The notes beneath the pieces are model-generated. The model worked only from the letters and a program-made list of their open reading frames with translations. It searched no databases and was not told the DNA's origin. Source: Maylandia zebra (lineage: Eukaryota > Chordata > Actinopteri > Cichliformes > Cichlidae). From it: DNA of 64,000 nucleotides. Where the stretch lies: contig NC_135172.1 in the NCBI RefSeq assembly GCF_041146795.1, positions 13,940,137-14,004,136 on the forward strand, read 5' to 3'. A program made the position numbers and the translations under genes. Position 1 is the stretch's first letter; every line of letters begins with the position of its first letter. This document shows, one piece after another, positions 12,971 to 43,700 of the stretch.

Positions 12971-13365
12971 ATTATTATTGTTATTATTATCATCATTATC
13001 ATCCCCCCAGTTCATCCTCCATGGCAGTGATGGATTTACAGACACCAGGTGAAGAAGACTCCAGTCTGTCACTACCGGCTCCTCAAGTTGCGTTTGGGAA
13101 GATCCAGAGAGGTTTTGTTTTCGGTGTACGGTTGGTCTTTCAGTGTTTCTCTGAGTGTTTTAAGGATGTCCGGAGCAGACAACAAACTGCTCCTCAGCTA
13201 CGATGCTCACAGGACAAAGTGGTCAGAGCGCGTTATTTGGAAGGAAGGGCGTCATCAGCTATTTATCATCCTCTACACCCACTCGCTGCCGTTGTGGCCT
13301 CTTTCTGGCCCTCTTCATCTCAGTCTTTCCTCACTGACCCTGTGAATTCACCTTTTTACACCTGG

Positions 13366-31470
<18,105 letters not shown>

Positions 31471-31937
31471 CTGAGAGACAGAAGGGAGGCAGGTAAGGGA
31501 AATGGGGATATGGAACAAGAAGGTGCATCTTCAGAGGATTAAAAGAGAACATATTGTGTCTTTCACAAAAACACTGCGTTGCGTGTGTAATGATTAAAAA
31601 AACCCAACACATTCAGTAGCAAAAATGGAAGAACGCAGTTGCTGTTTTGGCTCATGTCCCAGGCTGTGTTGTTTTGCCATATTCAAACAATGACGAGCAA
31701 AGAAACTTGTACAGAAACACAGACTATAAATTATTGATGTAAGTGTGTGTGACTGTGCATGTGTGTCTGGGATAGGGCCTCTACAGACTGAGCTCTTAGA
31801 GGCTGATCTGCACTGCAGTACCGTAGCAACAAAACACTGGGGGAATGGTAGCAGTTGCTAGGCAACAGTGCCGTGTTGCTTCCATGCTGTGTTTGATGTC
31901 ATCCAGACCCAGATGTGGGGAGATGCTCGCATCCACA

Positions 31938-31998
31938 CACGCACGCATGCACGCACGCATGCACGCACGCATGCACGCACGGACACACACACACACAC
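31938..31998. repeat. 12-bp minisatellite plus (CA)n
   Basis: About four units of GCATGCACGCAC followed by a short CA run. Open frames across it are repeat artefacts. Confidence 0.85.
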
Positions 31999-32288
31999 AT
32001 GGACGCATAACAAAATGTATAATCAATAAAAGAGCTCCCGATTAATGCATGCTGTTATGTCCTTTGGCCAGGACTTCACCTTTAAACGGAAATCACTCAT
32101 TTACATAGAGCACTCACTTAGCTGCGGCTCATTTACATAGAGGACTGGGACTGAGTGGCTCCTGCTGGGTGAGTGTAGGCTGGAGGATGCAAACTGTCCA
32201 CTCGGACTTCTGAGTGTGTGCGGGAACAAAGAGAGCTTGGATGTGTGAAAGTCATGGGGCGTTTATGTGACGGTAGGCATTCAAGTTG

Positions 32289-32295
32289 CACACAC

Positions 32296-32374
<79 letters not shown>
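32289..32374. repeat. (CA)n microsatellite
   Basis: About 40 CA units with rare CG/TA interruptions. Confidence 0.97.
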
Positions 32375-32378
<4 letters not shown>

Positions 32379-32598
32379 TCAGTGAGACAGTCTGCTACTA
32401 GGCCTGGGATCTACGGTCTCTGTGACTGTGACAAGGTTAGCAGATTTTCCCTGATTGTTCAGATCTTCCTCCTCACCTCTTCTCCAGTCACCGACAGCAC
32501 GCTGCGGCTCTTCTTCATTCTGATTGGCTCGTTCTGGGCCCCAGGGCGGAGCGTTCCGGAACCCAGGCAGCAGAGCAGGTGGAGAGCCAGGACCGGAG

Positions 32599-32643
32599 AG
32601 GTCAGAGGTCACTGCAAGGTCAAACCGGGGTCAGACCGGGTCA
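32599..32643 (+). promoter_or_regulatory. cluster of five nuclear-receptor half-sites (DR1, DR5, DR5, DR4)
   Basis: Half-sites in the same orientation: AGGTCA 32599-32604, AGGTCA 32606-32611, AGGTCA 32617-32622, GGGTCA 32628-32633, GGGTCA 32638-32643. Spacers are 1, 5, 5 and 4 nt. DR1, DR5 and DR4 are the known spacings for RXR/PPAR/HNF4, RAR/RXR and TR/LXR-type dimers. The region is GC-rich with CCAAT motifs and lies about 1.1 kb upstream of the long-form PDE4A exon at 31470, so it may be a promoter or enhancer. Function is inference. Confidence 0.5.
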
Positions 32644-34189
32644 CAACCGGCCCCCATTGGAGCGGATTCGGCCAGCCAACCGCCTCACTCGCGCTCCCTC
32701 TGCACCTCAGTCTTCAGGTGGTTGAAGTAAAGCGTGGTGGAGAACAGTAAAGGAGCATTTACGCAGCCCTCAAAGGCTGCAGGTTCAGACCGAGGCCGCT
32801 GACCTTTGTTTGGATCTGTCTGTTTTCCAAAGTCAAAGGCAGAAGAAAGAAAAAAAGTCACTCCATGTTGTCTTGCTTTGGCCAGATGAGCCAATGAACA
32901 TCTCAGTCAGGGTTCATGATGCCGTTGCCAAAGGAAACCCCTTTCTCTAAAACGTCTATCCAGCTCTGAGAGTTGTCTGCATGATGTTCCCCAGTTGTTA
33001 ACCTGATTCCACATGAAGGCAATTTCCCAACAATTAAGAATCCAAACTCCAAAGAGATTACAGAGAAATTTGGTCCTCTCCTTTCTCAGGTCAATCATCC
33101 ACAATATGACTGGTCATGGTCTGGATCCAAATCCTGCTTAGGAAGACGTGTCAAGCATGACCTCGTCTGAGAAGTCCAAACATCCTGGTTTGATCTGCCA
33201 GAGTCAATCCTGGAAAAAATCTTCCTGTGAGAAAACAGAAATTAAGTGTTAGTATGTACAGACTTTAAAAAACAAGAACAAAACAGAAATACTCTTTCCT
33301 GTCTTATTTCAGTGAATTCATTTGATGTATCATAAAATTGGAAAAACTTGTCCTCATGTATACAGTACTACAGAAGATGTGAGTGGTTTTCCATGATACA
33401 AATTTCATATATGAAAAAAAAGCCTCCAAACAAAACTCTCAAGACATGGCTGGTTGACTGGTAAATAACTCAGAGCGAGGACAACGTGTTTTGATTGGCC
33501 TTGCTGGAGCCGTACCTACAGTGTGGCTAATTCTGAGCAGATACTGCAACACCAAAAAGCTCTCTGATGTTATATAATTACTCTGAGCAGTTCAAACTGA
33601 CCTAATTCTATTGGATGGGACAGATTCAGCATATCAGAGTGTTTCTGATGGAGCTGGTACACACATAGAGAGCTGCTGGAGAAGACTTTCATCAAGGGTC
33701 ACCATGAACACACCCTCTCAGCGATGGGTCTTCCACACAGCAGCGTCCACACAGATTCACACGGGTAAAAAAACAAAACAAAATGAAAGAAAAACATACC
33801 CAAAACAAAAGAGGAGAAATCATCAAATGCATAGTGACACAGTGACATATATATGCACAGACAATCAAGGCATTTGAGCCTTTACACACACACGCAATAG
33901 CTGCAAACCAATACCACCTCCACTACAGATAAAGCAGCTTATAAAACCAAGCAGCTATGCATCAATATGCAGCTCAACCACCAGCCTGCTGTTCTCTCAC
34001 AAAACACCCAAATACATATATAAAGCGAGCGCGCACATGCTGAAAACATTCACATATGAGGAATGCCCCTGCTGTCATGACTGTTTGCACACACTGCATG
34101 AGGTATGTGTCACACACACATACACACACATGTCCACATACACTGGCACACACAGACTGGAGGATGTAGGAAAAAAAAATCACACTCAC

Positions 34190-34311
34190 CTTGATCGCCT
34201 GAAGATCAACAGCAAGATGGGCTGCGCCTCCTCTTGCTTTCACTTGTCGCCTTCTCCTTCTCTCCCCTGCTCCCTCTGTTTTTCTGTAGACATAACGGTG
34301 TATCGCCACGG
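34190..34311 (-). other. candidate upstream exon of long PDE4A transcript
   Basis: On the minus strand a pyrimidine-rich acceptor (CTTTCCCCCTCTAG) precedes 34311 and a strong donor AAG|GTGAGT follows 34190. The 122-nt interval is open in the frame that would join in phase 0 to the exon at 31470 (..LAVDLQAIK then GNDTDI..). The encoded sequence is Arg-rich and not recognised from any PDE4 isoform, so it may be non-coding or chance. Confidence 0.25.
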
Positions 34312-34889
34312 CTAGAGGGGGAAAGAAAAAAACACACACACACTTGCTGTTTTCATGAATATCCGTAGCTTTACCAGCTCCCCTCCCTCCCTTTCTCTCC
34401 TCTCCCTCTCCCCTGCCTCAGTGGTCTCCCCCAGCCACCCCCCCTCCCACCACCGCCACAGCCTCCACGGAGAAGCCCATCTTCCCTCCTCTCCCTCCTC
34501 CTGCACAGACGCACAGTATGTCCATTAATCCCATACAACACTCTCCGCTCCTCTCCTCCTCCTCTCTCCATCGGTACTCCTGTCTATTTCTATTTTTTCC
34601 ATCTTATTAGCAGCCACACACTGATCCTCTGTTTCAATAGTCAGTTTCATCGCTCTCCATCACACCCACCCACGACACAGGGCACATTTTTATTGGAACA
34701 AACCACTCATATTAAAAAAAACAACAACCCACAGATCACAATAAGCATTCATTTCTCCTTTTTTCCTCCCACGCCTCTTTGCTATTTTTACAGCCATTCA
34801 AGGGCATGCAGCACAGTTCTCAATACACTGTTTCTGTATCTTTTGTATTTATTTAACTTTCAACCAAGGTTTATTTATAAAGCACCAGC

Positions 34890-35264
<375 letters not shown>

Positions 35265-35734
35265 TTTCCAGGGGTCATCACAATGCATGGTATTCAATGC
35301 CTTTTGTTCTAGGACAAATTAAGGCAGCAAATTCACACGTGAGAAGCAGGAAGGAGAAACACTGAGCCAGTGTTTTAGTTTTTCAGATAGACACTGATAC
35401 TCACAGAAACTGTGAATAGAATAGCTTGAGCAGATACTAAACCTGTGCTGCCTTTTGTCATTGAGAGAGGATCTGATTTGTTAGCATTACAGCCAAATAA
35501 TAATAGAAATTGTCCACGCACACACACACACACACACAAACATTTTTTTTTCCATGACGCTGCCTTGCTGTTCTGTTATTCTCCCATCAGCTTTTATAGG
35601 CATTATCTAGATTTGATTCCTCCCCAGGACCTGCACTGATTGTTCCCTATTTGCAAAAGTGACAGCGCAAAGACGCTTTGCCTCGAAAAAATTGATTTAG
35701 AATGCTAAATCAAACCCACCAATTAATTATGAAG

Positions 35735-35785
35735 GAGAGAGAGAGAGAGAGAGCGGCCCAGCAATTCATTATGCAAGTGGCAGGG

Positions 35786-35829
<44 letters not shown>
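35735..35829. repeat. two (GA)n tracts
   Basis: GA runs at 35735-35753 and 35788-35829 separated by unique sequence. Confidence 0.95.
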
Positions 35830-35830
<1 letters not shown>

Positions 35831-37598
35831 ACTTAGAGAAAAATAAATGGACAGTAGTTAAGCTCAGTTTATTGTAAGAGAGACTTCCAGGGACAAATAC
35901 AGCATAAGAAACTCCAGAGTAGACACAAGCAGCAAAACCCGAGCTGAAATGTCAGTTTGTCAAAAAAGAGAAAATGATCTGAATGGGCTGGAGACTTTAT
36001 TCAACATTTTAATGACTAAAACATCAAATCGTTGATCAAGCAAACTGTTTACTTAATATATGTCCAAAGCGGCAATGTTGTGTTCAGCTTTGTGATCATA
36101 AATAAAAACAGTTGCCAGTTTTAGTCTGAAATGTCCGCACCTAACCACAAAAGCCCACAAAAAGCAGCAATAAACTGATAATGTTTCCACAGATTTTCAG
36201 GCGCTCAATCTGAATTGTTTCAAACATAGCTGGATAAGAGCCAGCATATTTGGCTCAACTTACTTATAATATGGTGTATTATGGTATAAGGTGCATCATA
36301 CCAATGATACACTGTCATAAAAACAAGCATATATGCATAAAATATTGTGTCTTGTGTCCGTCACTGTAAACTGGAAAAATCATAGTAGTAGCAAGATAAA
36401 CTTACACCAGCTTAAACACGTTCTAGTAAACTTTTCTTTATTTTTAAAGTGATTTTTTTCTATTTTTCTTGTTTCAGTGTGTCCATCTGATGTCACTTTG
36501 GGTGGGGTGTGGGATAACAGTGAAGCATCAAAGTGCCCTCTGTCATGCTATGAAGGGTATTACACAAGCTGCGATAGACTGTGTGAAGTAAAGATGGAGA
36601 AAGAGGATTAAAAACAAAGATGTTGGATTCATGTCACTGAGTTAGCACAGATGGCTGCTGATGTTCTCAAGAACTATAAAGCCCTAAACTTAAATTTATC
36701 TGTATTAAAATTTCATATGATGTCATCAGTGCATAATAAGCCTGCTCACTGTTAAACGTCTTTCTTTAAATTCAAAGCAGCACACTTTTTTATGACCTAA
36801 ACTCAATACTTGTTGAGCTTGAGTAACATATAGTGTAACTTCCTTTTCAGTCACTGGAATAAATCTATAAAATGTGTGTTTGTACAGGATCTTTCTTTTT
36901 GCTTTATTCATTTAACTTGTGCCTTTAGCTTGATATTTAAATTCAAATTTAATCCAGTCCAATGGTGCTTCACTGGCACGACAGTTTATCAAAGCTATGT
37001 TGCCAAAACATAAAAAATTTTAATGAAGTTTCGCAAGAATAAAAATAAATAAATAAATCAAAATAATGCAACAATCGACACATCTATTAATGAATTAACT
37101 TTATTTCAAGTTAACTAAATAATAAAGATTATATGCATGTGTCCAGCTCATTCTCTGTTGATATATTATTTAACAGTTACATCTTTAATGAACTTAAGAT
37201 TCAACAATCACAAAAAAGCTGTCGACCACACAGCCTCGGCCATCTTTCCCCAAATACGACTTTAGGTGGCGCTGTTGACCACAATGGGACAACAGACACA
37301 ACCAAGCAGAAAAAACTGCTCTTTACGCCTGACATGGACGGTGACATGAAGCGTTCATACTGAGAGAGAAGAGTGTTTTTATAAGCTGCAGAGAAACGTG
37401 ACCCAGCTACAACTGTGAAACTAAAAGTACATCCTGAGTAACTATAGAGTTTCAAAACATAGATTGTATTAACATGTTTGAGAGAACTGGCTTTTTAAAG
37501 ATGATTAACAGCAGGGATAAATCTGTCAATACTGTCAGTAACAATAATAAGAACTGATTCATAAAAATACTTCTTTAAAACTAACCTTCAAATACTCC
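35830..37598. other. intergenic region between PDE4A and CDC37
   Basis: AT-rich, no recognisable coding exon, RNA gene or transposon terminus on either strand. The open frames here are short and have no recognisable motifs. The PDE4A 5' end may reach into it. Confidence 0.5.
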
Positions 37599-37604
37599 TT
37601 TATT
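37599..37604 (-). terminator. candidate CDC37 polyadenylation signal
   Basis: AATAAA on the minus strand, 157 nt past the CDC37 stop codon, the first such hexamer in the 3' flank. It would give a short 3' UTR. Confidence 0.5.
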
Positions 37605-37760
37605 AAAAAATATACAATGCACATTTCACAGTATATGTATATGCAGTTAATTGACTAGATTTAGTTTAACATGGAGACATTTAAAAACTAAGCAGCCAGA
37701 AACAACACTTATATAACAACACACAGTCGGTACACTGACTAGGTTTATAATAAAGTATTA

Positions 37761-40700
37761 TTAATCCTCTTCCTGGTCCCCATCTTCCTCCCCATCCTCA
37801 TCCCCTCTGGAATCAGGGACCCACAATCCAGAGTCAATACACCTCTTCAGGTGGTATTTTCCTTCCTATAGACAGAAAAAACATGGTGACAACAGTTTGA
37901 GACAGCAAGAACAAACACAGAAACTTTCTGATCAGGCTGCTTTTAATGACTATAAATTATTTTAGGCAGAGACACACACACACCTCAGGGTCCAGCTTGC
38001 TCATAGCTTCTTGCAGCATCTGAATGTTCTTCTCATGAAAGCTCCTCTTTACCTCCTATGAGACAATAAATTCATCACTCTTCTCCTTTTATATTAATAT
38101 GAACTTGCTTTCTTGAACAGAAGGAAACGTTAGCATAACTTATTTGAAGCACATATGTAAACCTGCTAGTGTTTACCTTGCACTGCACACACGTCTGACA
38201 GGTGGAGTCCACTCTGCTGACCTTTATTCTACCGACTCACCTGATTATCCAAATGGCAACACGATCACTTGCACAAACTACACGATTATCAAAGTAACAA
38301 GGCTTTTCTTTTTTATGGCATGAGATGAGAGGGACTTTTAATGACCTTTCAGTCTTTGAAAAGAAACCTTGGCTGTGAAACACAACGTCAGTGAAGCTAA
38401 AGTAAAGGTGCATAAACAATCCATCCAATGAGAACGCCGGAACAATACATGCAAGTTAAGATTACCAACTAAGTCCCCCCGAATAACATTATATAATGTT
38501 GTGTGAGTTCAAAGTAGAATCACTTATCAAGGTTAGGTTTAATGCTGAAGTCTGTTTGATTTAAAAAGAACAAAAAACAAAACGAGTAAGAGAAGAATAT
38601 TCCAACAACAGGACTGTAATTATCTATAAAAAACATAAACTGCATGGATAATTAGGCCTTTACTTTATGACTACAACAGGGTTAGCATGTGTCAAGTGTA
38701 GCATGAAGGAGGAGGAGCTCGTCTTTGTTGTGTGAATGTGTTAAATTTTAAATAGTTAAGGAGAAGCTATATTCTCTAAATATATCTACGTTTAAGAAGA
38801 CTGCATCGTCCATCCTTCAAAAGCCTGTTATTTCTTCTTCCACTTCCTAGCCACTCCTCACTGGATAATTACAGCTTCTCTGAGCTAATTTGTAGTTTTG
38901 ACTTTTCTGGGCTTTTAGCTTCACCTGGTATACCAAAACAAAGCGTCTGAGCTACTGTGTACAGTTAGGACACTTTAACAATGTTTAAAAGTTGAGGCAA
39001 TTTAACAACAAGACAGTGAGGTGTTTAGCTGCAGTGTGCGATTGCATAAAATGTTGCAGAAGCTTACAGTGTGTGTAGGAACCTTTGACTTTCTAAACAC
39101 GCCCCATGAATTATTCTGAAAAACAAAGAGAGTGTGCTACAAACTCTGGGATACGAAAACAGAGAGCAAGGAAAGAGACTGGGGGCGGGAAGTTTGCATG
39201 AAAAACTGCTGTTCCAAAACTCTCTCCAGAGTGTGTCTGCATGTATGGCCTACCTTTGGTAGCGATTCATAGACCTCTACAGGGTCCAAACAACCTGGGC
39301 CCAGTCTCTTCTGTATTTCCTCCTCCTCCAACTCTTTCACAGCATTCTCCATATGAGTCTGTGCAGAACTGCGGACCCGCTCCTTTAGCATCTCCAGCTC
39401 ATGCTCAAATGCATCTTGGTACGACTTATCTAGAGTCTGACATGGACATGCACACATATGACAATGACTGAATTCTCTTGAGCATAGCGACTGCACAGTA
39501 AGGCATGTTTAAGTAGCATACCTTGATCTTTGAGAAGAACTGTCTGAAGCAGCCTCTTGGGTCAACTTTCAGCGTCCGAGCCAAATCCAAGATGAACTGC
39601 ATGACGATGGCTTGGTGGGCCACCTGCTCCATCAGGGCGTGTTTCTGCAAGCATATTGAGAGTTTTGAAGGCTCTACCTGCCTGAATTTCAACCTCAACA
39701 CGCACTCACACGCTCCTCACTGCACTCACCTCATCTATCTCATACTCGATACAGATGACAGCAAGGTAATTAGCAGTCTCTTCGCACACCAGGTGCGGGT
39801 GGTCTGACAGATACTGCTGACTGTCATCCCAGCGCCGCAGCATCCCTGGAAGACGCCATCGTATTGAGCATTATGCTGAGCACAAGCACATCTCCTGAAG
39901 TTATATGATTGAAAAAAGAATGGAAATAGAGATCAGCTTCAATATTTTTAGATCTTACAAAATGAGATCTTGGACTTCTTTTCATTGCTTTGTCAGTTCT
40001 CAGGAAAATTCTTCTCACCCACTGTCACCACCATTAAAATGCTCTTTCCCCTTTATTTTAGCCAGCTTCCTTTTGAATAGCTGCTCTCATAAACATAGCA
40101 GCTGGTTATTTCTTCTGCTCACAGCCACTATTGTGCTCTTAATAAACAGTATTGGGATATCCGCTGCCAGTGACATCAGGAGCAAGAGTATGAAAAATGT
40201 TCAGAGCAGCGTAAAGCCTGAGCTTTTTTCCTATGCTAACTTCATTGTTTGAAACTTTGTCCATGTTTATTATGAATACCCACTACAGTAACAGTGTATA
40301 CTGTGTATAACAGTGTGTATAAGGACTTACAAAGCAAACACTTTGTAAGTCCTTTGCTTTCAGTTACTGAAATACTGGCTCCAGTTGCGAAATCACTGCT
40401 GTTCTTGGTACTCAACTCATCCCTTTTTTAGAAATATTTGACTGCTTACACAACCCATTTTAAGGGGAACTCCATTAAGTCTGTGACAACAATAATAATT
40501 ATTAACATTAATATGGGCTGATAAGATAAGTCGTAAAAATCGAGAGCTTCTAAGATAGGAAAAGGGGAATCTTTTTAAGAAAGTGTGTGGACACACTAAA
40601 TTTTACTCTTTATCCGTTTCTATGTGACGCAGTTAAAAACATACTCCCTCTGTTAGAGTGAATTGTTAAATGATTGTCATTTTTATGTTTACCATTTGTA

Positions 40701-43700
40701 CATTGTTTTAACTATGATGAAAGAAATTCTCTAGAATTAGCGGGGCTTGTGGAAACACAGACCCAACACCCTCCTTCTCCATGACCCCTCCCCAGTTTGT
40801 TTAGTTTCAGAAGAACTCTGGCACACAAAAGCTGAAGGCATTTAATCAGCAGGAAATCTGAGCGAGTGGAAGTCCCTTCAGGATATATTTTACTGGGTGT
40901 GGTCCTGTTAATGTCACTCCAAGCATAATTTTACAAACAGGAAATCCACACTTAAAAAAATTTAATTGGAAAGAGGAAAGAGGTTAAAGATATTTAACCA
41001 GCTTAAAAAACTACAGGCAGATGTTGTTTTATTACAAGAAACTCACAGACCTGTCACAGGTTTAAACTAACTTCAAACACCTGAGTTTCCTAACGTGTTT
41101 GCAGCCTGTTATAATTCTAGACAACGGGGAGTAGCAATTTTAATACATAAAAATGTTAATTTTACAGTACTCGATACAGTTATAGATCCAGAGGGTAGAT
41201 TTCTAATTATTAATCTATCAATATTGAACAAAAAACTATGTATTGAAAGTATATATGGTCCAAATGTTGATGAACCCTCATTCTTCCACGGATTTTTTAG
41301 TACACTCTCTGAACACCTCGATTGCACACTCATTCTTGGCGGTGACCTCAACCTTGGACTAAATGAAGACATGGATAGGCTCAACACAACAGGAACTCAG
41401 CGCAATTGTCAATCCACAAATATAATCAAACAGTATATGAGCGACTTTGGCCTTCGCGATGCATGGCGCTCCCTTCACCCCAACAGTAAGGAATATACTT
41501 TTTTCTCGCATGTTCATCACTCTTACTCTCGTCTGGATTATTTTCTGGTCAGCAGCTCACTGCTGTGTGACATTTCAGACACTGAGATTCATCCTATAGC
41601 TGTCAGCGATCATGCTCCTGTATCTTTAACACTAATGCACAAGAATAATACTACGCCAAGTAAAAACTGGAGATTTAATGCATCATTGCTTAAAGATGAA
41701 GACTTTATTAAATATTTTAAAAAAGAATGGACTTCATATTTAGACTTTAATGACACTCCCGGAATATCTGCTTCTGTTCTATGGGAAGCAGGGAAAGCTG
41801 TGATGAGAGCTAAAATAATTTCTTTCTCATCACACAAAAAGAAAGAAGAAAACAAAAATATTCAGGAATTAGAAAAAACCATCAAATCACTAGAAGAAGC
41901 CTACGCGTGCGACCAAGATCAGGAAACATTGAACAAAATACGCAAAACAAAACTAGAATTAAATGAAACTATTAATAAAAAAACACAATTCCTTATACAA
42001 AGACTTCGCTTGCAGAATTTTGAACACAGTAACAAATCAGGTCGATTTCTAGCTAACCAGTTAAAAATAAATAAAGAAAAAACAACTATATGTGCTGCTA
42101 AAGATTTATCGGGGAACACAATATATGATCCTGGAAGAATAAACAACATTTTTAGGGATTTCTATGAAACTTTATACTCACCACAAATAAACCCATCTAA
42201 AAATGAAATTGATCTGTTTCTTGACAACGTAACTCTTCCAAAATTACTAGACAGTCAAGCAATGGAACTGGATTCGCCACTGACGCCAAGTGAACTCCAG
42301 GAAGCCCTGATAAGTATGCCCAATAATAAGGCTCCAGGTCCAGACGGCTTCCCTGCAGAATTCTACAAAGAATTCTGGACAATTCTGGCACCAGTATTCC
42401 ACGGAATGTTGCAGGAAATCGAGGAAAATGGCAGACTACCACCAAATATGAATTCTGCCAACATTAGTCTCCTGCTAAAACCAGGCAAAGACCCTTTATT
42501 TCCCTCAAGCTATCGTCCAATTTCTCTTTTAAATGTAGACCTTAAAATAATCTGCAAAGCTCTCTCAAAGAGATTAGAGAAAATGACCCCCCTCTTAATT
42601 CACCCTGACCAAACTGGTTTCATAAAAGGTCGGCACTCCTCAACAAACACTCGTAGATTACTTAATTTAATAGACTACTCATACAATAAAAACATCGAAA
42701 CCATAATATTATCTCTAGATGCAGAAAAAGCATTTGACAGAGTTAACTGGAAATTTTTATTCGCAACTTTACACAAATTTGGTTTTGGAAACTCTTTCAT
42801 AAACTGGATAAGAATATTATACAATTCCCCAACAGCTCGTATCAGAACAAATGACCAGACATCCTCCAGCTTCTGTCTCCTGAGGGGCACCAGACAGGGA
42901 TGCCCACTCTCCCCTTCACTTTTTGCAATTTTTATCGAACCTCTAGCAGCAGCATTTAGACAGGCTACAACAATTAAGGGCATAAAATGTAAGAACATAG
43001 AACATAAAATCAGTCTCTATGCGGATGATGTGTTGCTTTTTCTGCAAAACACACAAACCAACCTCTCTGAGGTAATTACTCTAATAAACTGGTTTTCAAG
43101 AGTTTCAGATTATTCAATTAACTGGCCAAAATCTACAGTTCTCCCCATTAACTGCTCCTGCCCCACTGCAATCCGGAAATATTAAATATTTAGGTATTAA
43201 TGTTTCTCCTAAGCTTTCAGACTTAACTAAATTAAACCACATCCCACTTCTAAAGAAAGTAGAAGGCGATCTGACTAGATGGAAATCTTTACCCATATCA
43301 CTCATGGGAAGGGTCGCCACTATAAAAATGATGATCTTGCCAAAAATAAATTACTTATTTTTGATTATCCCTAACAAACCATCACAAGATTGGTTCAGAT
43401 CTCTGGATTCATATATTTCTAAGTTCCTTTGGAAAGATAAACCCCCGCGTATCAGCTTAAAAACGCTACAAAGAACCAAGGATAGAGGAGGATTAGATCT
43501 GCCTAATTTTCACCAATACTTCTTAGCCAACAGGCTTCAGTTCATCTCAGAATGGTCAAAACATACCTTCTTAGATGAGCCCTGGCTAGATGTTGAACAG
43601 GCACTATGCAAGGATCTAGAGATTTCAGACCTACTATTTATTAGCTCAAACATCAAAAGACATGAATGCTTTAAAAGTATCAACATCAGCTTCTCTCTGA

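Noticed and set aside
32133..32369. Cys/Val repeat ORF
   Set aside because: Translation of the (CA)n microsatellite.
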